In this document: positions 58,901 through 64,000 of the stretch, piece after piece | How positions within the stretch are numbered: position 1 is the first letter of the stretch | Layout of the letters: every line of letters starts with the position of its first letter | Assembly (NCBI GenBank): GCA_021613535.1 | Contig: CP075493.1 | Location: 6,138,001-6,202,000, forward strand | Source: Adineta vaga | Taxonomy: Eukaryota > Rotifera | DNA: 64,000 nucleotides | Direction: 5' to 3' | Notes under the pieces: model-generated | Seen by the model: the letters and a program-made list of their open reading frames with translations, nothing else | Told to the model about the DNA's origin: nothing | The model's database searches: none | Program-made: the position numbers and the translations under genes

Positions 58901-61900
58901 ATATTGTCAATTTTACACCATTATCGGAAAAATTTACTCCACCCGAATTAGTACAAATTTTAAATAAACTTTTTGGTAAATTTGACCAGTTAGCACAGGT
59001 AATGTTTTTCTACTCGAAACATTCTTTTTCTTCTTCTAATCTAGAATTTAGGAATGTGATTGTATGCGTATCAAAATTTTAGGTGATTGTTATTATTGTG
59101 TTAGCGGTTTACCCATCAGTCGACCTAATCATGCATCAAACTGCGTTCGAATGGGTTTAAGAATGATTGAAGATATTAAATTAGTACGAGAAGCAACCGG
59201 TGTAAATGTTGATATGAGAATTGGTATACATACTGGACGAGTTTTATGTGGTGTATTAGGTTTAAAAAAATGGCAATATGACACATGGTCAGATGATGTA
59301 ACATTAGCTAATCATATCGAAGCAGGTGGTGTACCAGGGTTAGTAACATTGAACTAGCGATTGAGAAAGTTAATTAAATGTTTTTCTATACAGACGTGTT
59401 CATATATCTGAAAGTACTCTACTTAGTTTGGGTAATGAATATGAAGTGGAAGAAGCACACGGTAATGAACGTGATGCATATATAGCTAAATTAGGTATTA
59501 AAACATATTTTATTGTGCCACGTGATGAACCCAGTGTTCAAAGTCAATTAGCAATGAAGTAATTCGCCATAGAAAATGCCTTTTCTTTAACATTGAATAC
59601 TTGCTTTTTTAGTAGTGGTGATACTCGTAAATTGAGTAAAAAAATGCAGAAATTATTGGATACCTGGTCAAATGAAACACCATTTTCTGCTCAAGGCCTT
59701 GCGGATAATGATAAATCTGATGCCGCGAAAAGTTTTGTTCTTCTCGAAGATAATTTAAAGCCATTAGCAACATCATTTACTTGCTCGTAAGATATTTCAA
59801 TTGACAAAAAAAAAACTCAGAAGTTGAAAGTTTCTATTGTTTAGACGTCGTCGACGAAGTACAAATGATCTTCAACCAATCACTCTTGAATTCAATAAAC
59901 AAGCTAATAAATGTCAAAAAGTTTTAGATGATGATGAAGAAAATCGAACAGCAAGCGAATCAGTATTTCGTTCATTACCTGAATTACGTTATCGATATTA
60001 TGTTATCAATGCAGCTTGTGTTTTCTTTGCTATTTTAGCTATTCAAGCATTAATCCTAGAAAAGTATAAAACAAAATCTTTCTATTTTATACATATTTTC
60101 GTTTTTAGGAATGCTCTTTACTTTGTTTTGATCATTGTTGGATTATGTGCATTTAGTATAGCAGCACTTCTTTGTGTTATCGATCTGTCAAAGGTTTGCT
60201 TGCTTTTTTTCTCACTATCTTTACAAAATAAATCGTCTCTTTTTTTTAGTTACAACGTGACAATCATCGTTCATTATTAGATCAATCGACTTATTTAGTA
60301 TCACATTATTATTTTATTCGTTTACCTGTTAGTCTTCTATTAATTTCCGTTTGTGTATTAACACCATTTGCAGTTTCATGGCAATCGTTGCATCATTCGA
60401 ATAATCGACATATGAATAAAACTATACTACCAAACGTTTCCATTCATCATGATAATATCGATCAAGTAAGCATTAATTCTCTTTACAATTCATACGAATA
60501 TGTACAAAGATAATATCCTGCCTATTTTGTTTAGATTCATTTAGCACCAATGCCAATGATTAGTCTTAGTTCATCATCAAGAAATCCAGCTACCTATGAA
60601 TTTTGTCGCCATTTTGAATTTCATATCTTATTGATTCAATTGGCTCTCTTGACTGTTTCATCATTTATGCATCTATATTTTCTACTCAAAGCATTTATTA
60701 TGATTGCTACAGTTTCTTTCTATGTTTTCTATTCACATTATTTCGGTGTTTACGATATGGTTGCCGAAACTTATGGTTTAACAAGTACTTCATTACTCAT
60801 TCAAACAACATTCGAAGTGATTTTTTTCATTCTTTTATTAATTGGTCTTGATCGACGAGTAAATTAATTTGATCAAAAAAGGAAAAAAAATGTAATGTGA
60901 AAACACAATTTCTTATGATTTAGATTGAATACATGAGTCGTTTGGATTTGTTATGGACAATTAAATTTCAAAATGAAAAACATGAAGTTGAAACAGTTAG
61001 TACAATTAGTCGATTGTTATTAGAAAATATCTTACCAAAACATGTTGCTGAAATCATTATCAAAGAAAATATGAGTCAAGTATGAGATATTTGAACTATA
61101 TGATTGATGGATCTTTGATTATTTTACTTTTTCGTAGGGTTTATATCATGAAAGTTATGATAATGTTGTAGTAATGTTTGCATCCATTCCAAATTTTAAA
61201 GAATTTTATGTACAATCCGATGCAAATAATGATGGATTAGAATGTTTAAGATTATTGAATGAAATTATTGCTGAATTTGATAAAGTTTGTTTTTGTTCTC
61301 CTTCACTAATGAATTCATTTAAAGCTCACATCTCGTTTTAGTTATTAGATAAAAATAAATTTAGTTGTGTAGAGAAAATTAAGACAATTGGTAATACATA
61401 TATGGCTGCTGCAGGACTGAATCCCGGTGCTGAACATCGAATGGTATGATGAATTAATTAAGATTGATTGGATTCTAGACGAATACTATTCTCTTTTCAT
61501 GTAGACAAGAGAACGATATAATCAAAATATAGTTGCACTAGCTGAATTTGCTTTTGCAATGATTGCAGTTCTTGAAGGAATTAATCGAGATTGTTTCAAT
61601 GATTTTAAATTACGTGTTGGCATGTGTAATGGTCCACTTGTAGCCGGTAATTGACGATGGATGTATTTTCTTTATTCCGATATTTTTCTTGCTAGGTATT
61701 GTCGGTGCTAAAAAACCTCAATATGATATTTGGGGAAATACAGTCAATGTTGCATCACGTATGGATAGTACTGGTGTTGTTAGTTGTATTCATGTAAGTA
61801 GAACAAGAATGAAGAAATCAAATAAATATTTCTTTGAGAATTCATAGGTTCCGGAAGAAACTCAAAAAGTTCTATTTGAACATGGTTATCCATGTGAATG

Positions 61901-62009
61901 TCGTGGACCAATTTTTGTGAAAGGTAAAGGTAATATGACAACATATTTGGTTCGACCACGTGGTTATATGGCGCCAACATCGGTCACAAATAATCCGCCA
62001 CATAAGTGA
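55991..62009 (+). CDS. ADCY2: Transmembrane adenylyl cyclase, type II group
   Basis: A class III cyclase making cAMP, with two six-helix membrane cassettes and two catalytic halves. C1 has the metal aspartates in [16 protein letters not shown] and [14 protein letters not shown], then [20 protein letters not shown] and [21 protein letters not shown]2 has [33 protein letters not shown] and [20 protein letters not shown], needed for adenine and transition-state contacts. The wording is closest to the AC2/4/7 group ([17 protein letters not shown]). The N-terminal exons (55991-56180 and 56767-56862) give a basic Ser-rich region but are less certain; a start at 57796 is possible. Introns 1 and 2 (586 and 928 nt) are much larger than elsewhere. 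The 3' end converges with KATNIP. Confidence 0.93.
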
Positions 62010-62243
62010 AAAGAGTTCATTTTGTTTTCGAAGTCAGATTTGATCCCAGTGAACTTCAACTCACGTGAACATGTGTGTTTTTCTTTCTTTCTTTCTTTTA
62101 TTGTTATATGTATGTAATGATGAAGAGAACAGTAGTGATCATTGATTTCGTCTCTGCTTTATTTTTCTTTTCTTTTACACAATTAAAAACAAAAATTATA
62201 GAAATATAAATCTGACGGACGACAAAATCAACAAGTCTTTTCT

Positions 62244-63956
62244 TTATTTTGGTTGTCGTCGTGCTCGAGGAAGTGATGTTGTCGGTCGTTTAGCTAAAAG
62301 AAAGGAGTATAGGAACAATGATATATAATCCATAGACTTACAGTAATCAACAGTTTGATCTCTACTTGCTGGTTGACTTGAAACATTGTCTGAAGTGTTC
62401 TTATTTCTAGAGAAATGAATGTTTACAATTCGGTTGAATCTTGATTGAAACAAATTTATATTTACTCTAAAACTGTTTGTTTTTCATGTTCTGTAAGAAT
62501 TCTTTCATCAGAAAATAGTATGGTATTATATGGTACTTCTGGATATTCTCTTCCATCTTCTTGATCATTCATTCTATCCAATATACCAGTCCAAACAAGT
62601 AAATCATCGACAAGTAACTATTTATGAAACATTGATTTTTCAAAATAAAACATGAAAATAAATATTTACATACAGAGAATTCTCGTACACCACGATTAGG
62701 TGTTTTCGCATAATTCCATATTTTAATCATTGATACAGATGTTGGTCGATCGAAAATAACGAAAACGCGATTAATCTATGTTATCAAAAACAATGTATCA
62801 TTGTTTTCTATACAATATTTCAATGAGATTACATACAACATTCGGTAGAATTGGTGCAATCCAAGAATGACTTCCATCGATATCATCATTTTCTCCATCG
62901 ATTAATTTATCTGGTGTACGTACGTCATCATCTGTACCTGGATTTAATGCATTTACACTATGAGGATATGCAGCAATATCTATGAGAAATCGAATAAATG
63001 TTTCATCTCTCGAATTTTTATCAAAGTAAATGTATTACTCTGTTGGATTAAACCAATACGTTCACCATTATCATCATAAAATTCGATACCATTTAAACCA
63101 ATATAATATGCATCACCATGTGTTGAATGAAGTTGAAATTCGAAAATGACTATAAAAAAGAGAGAAGATTTTCTTTGTATTGAATGTAAAACTACACTCG
63201 TTCAGATAACTTACAGCCATTTGGCATTGATATATCTAAATCAGGATTTTGATTACTCGCTGCTGCTTGTCTAAATTTTGAAAAAGATTATTTCGTTTGA
63301 ATATTTCTATGAAGATCACCTTACCGCTGTTGTTTTTGTTGGTCTGGAAGCATTGTTTTCGCATGTGCAAAGACAATTTCTTGTACAAAATCAAAATAGC
63401 AATGACCAGGTGCACGTCGTAACAGAAATCCTTGTCGTGGTGAAATAATCTTATCGTTCAATTGAACATGAAGACGTTTAATCTATTTGTTTTTGTAAAA
63501 TAAACCAAATCAATTCTCAATGTTTTTCTTCTTCTTACAATCGAAAGAAAAACTCACCCCTCGATAAGTATCATCCGGTGATTGATTATAGTTCCATATA
63601 CGTAAACCATGCAATTTTTTTGATACACTTAATGTAATCATAATACGCACCCGATCGTTCCTATTAAATGGACATAACCACATATGATTCGGATGACATG
63701 TCACATTTTCACTGTCGAATAAACTTGATGAAACGAAAAGAGAAGAATAATGAAATTTTCATTGTATCCTTTTTATCTTACTTTTCAAGTTTCTGAACAG
63801 CATTTGTATAATTCGACAGGACAGTAATATCTCGTGGACGAGCATCATATGTTTGAATGACACAATCAGCATCATTAACATCGACAACTTCAAGACCTGT
63901 TAAACCACAAAAATCTGGATCACCCCATGTATCTGTGACTGTTAAAATTAATTCTA
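62244..63956 (-). CDS. KATNIP: KATNIP (katanin-interacting protein) C-terminal part, partial
   Basis: The 5' end lies outside the window: the last acceptor (TTTTTTAG) is at 63957-63958 and only intron follows. Repeated DUF4457-type modules are visible: VTDTWGDPDFCGLTGLEVVD, then LHGLRIWNYNQSPDDTYRGV; and again HGDAYYIGLNGIEFYDDNGE, then DGSHSWIAPILPN, FVIFDRPTSVSMIKIWNYAK and TPNRGVREFSLLVDDLLVW. These GLTGLE, WNYxxxP and RGV patterns match KIAA0556/KATNIP, a cilium-base protein that binds katanin and ARL13B-linked machinery. The final exons (SERILTEHEK, then a basic end RARRQPK) are family-poor. The 3' UTR faces adenylyl cyclase, 234 nt away. Confidence 0.82.
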
Positions 63957-64000
63957 AAAAACACATAGATAAATCAAATTAATATTCGTTCTGATGTGAA

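Overview
This is a nuclear genomic segment of a small-genome invertebrate animal, most likely a bdelloid rotifer. The reasons are: AT-rich DNA (roughly 70% AT by eye); dense genes cut by very short GT-AG introns (about 45-80 nt); animal-only families (hormone-sensitive lipase, TP53INP/DOR, KChIP, neuromedin-U-like receptor, type II adenylyl cyclase, KATNIP); and one large ADP-ribosyltransferase plus TPR protein of the kind that is greatly expanded in Rotaria and Adineta. No prokaryotic features, tRNA, rRNA or CRISPR were found. CDS spans run from start codon to stop codon and include introns; exon joins were read by eye from frames, splice sites and family similarity.

From 1 to about 25.7 kb almost every gene lies on the minus strand: RWDD1, ataxin-3, TPD52, ITFG1, S-adenosylmethionine decarboxylase, a KCTD2/5/17 protein, hormone-sensitive lipase, fibrillarin, then a tight trio (DeSI protease, UPF0739/C1orf74-like protein, TAF11), then PNPO. 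One tiny plus-strand membrane protein sits at 9.9-10.5 kb.

The strand switches at about 26 kb. The plus strand then carries a TP53INP/DOR homologue, two tandem SLC35B3-type PAPS transporters, a cathepsin-L-like pseudoprotease, a peptide GPCR, a KChIP-like calcium sensor with two first exons, RUNDC1, GPN2, an unrecognised basic protein, a twin-alpha-crystallin small heat shock protein, an ART-TPR protein and a full-length adenylyl cyclase. Minus-strand exceptions are a single-pass membrane protein at 39 kb and the 3' part of KATNIP at the right edge.

Most start codons lie 0 to about 55 nt downstream of a pyrimidine-rich YAG, and some same-strand genes are only about 75-150 nt apart. This fits spliced-leader trans-splicing, which has been reported in bdelloids. 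The most unusual items are: an integrated retrotransposon remnant with two inverted LTR ends and a perfect 5-bp target duplication (50108-50895); duplicated terminal exons of hormone-sensitive lipase that each encode the catalytic Asp and His; a fibrillarin RGG domain split into phase-1 micro-exons; a cathepsin whose catalytic Cys is lost; and a frame break in the DeSI gene.

Most genes are housekeeping (ribosome biogenesis, transcription, polyamine, vitamin B6 and PAPS metabolism) or signalling genes (cAMP, Ca2+, peptide receptor). Apart from the compact runs they share no obvious pathway.
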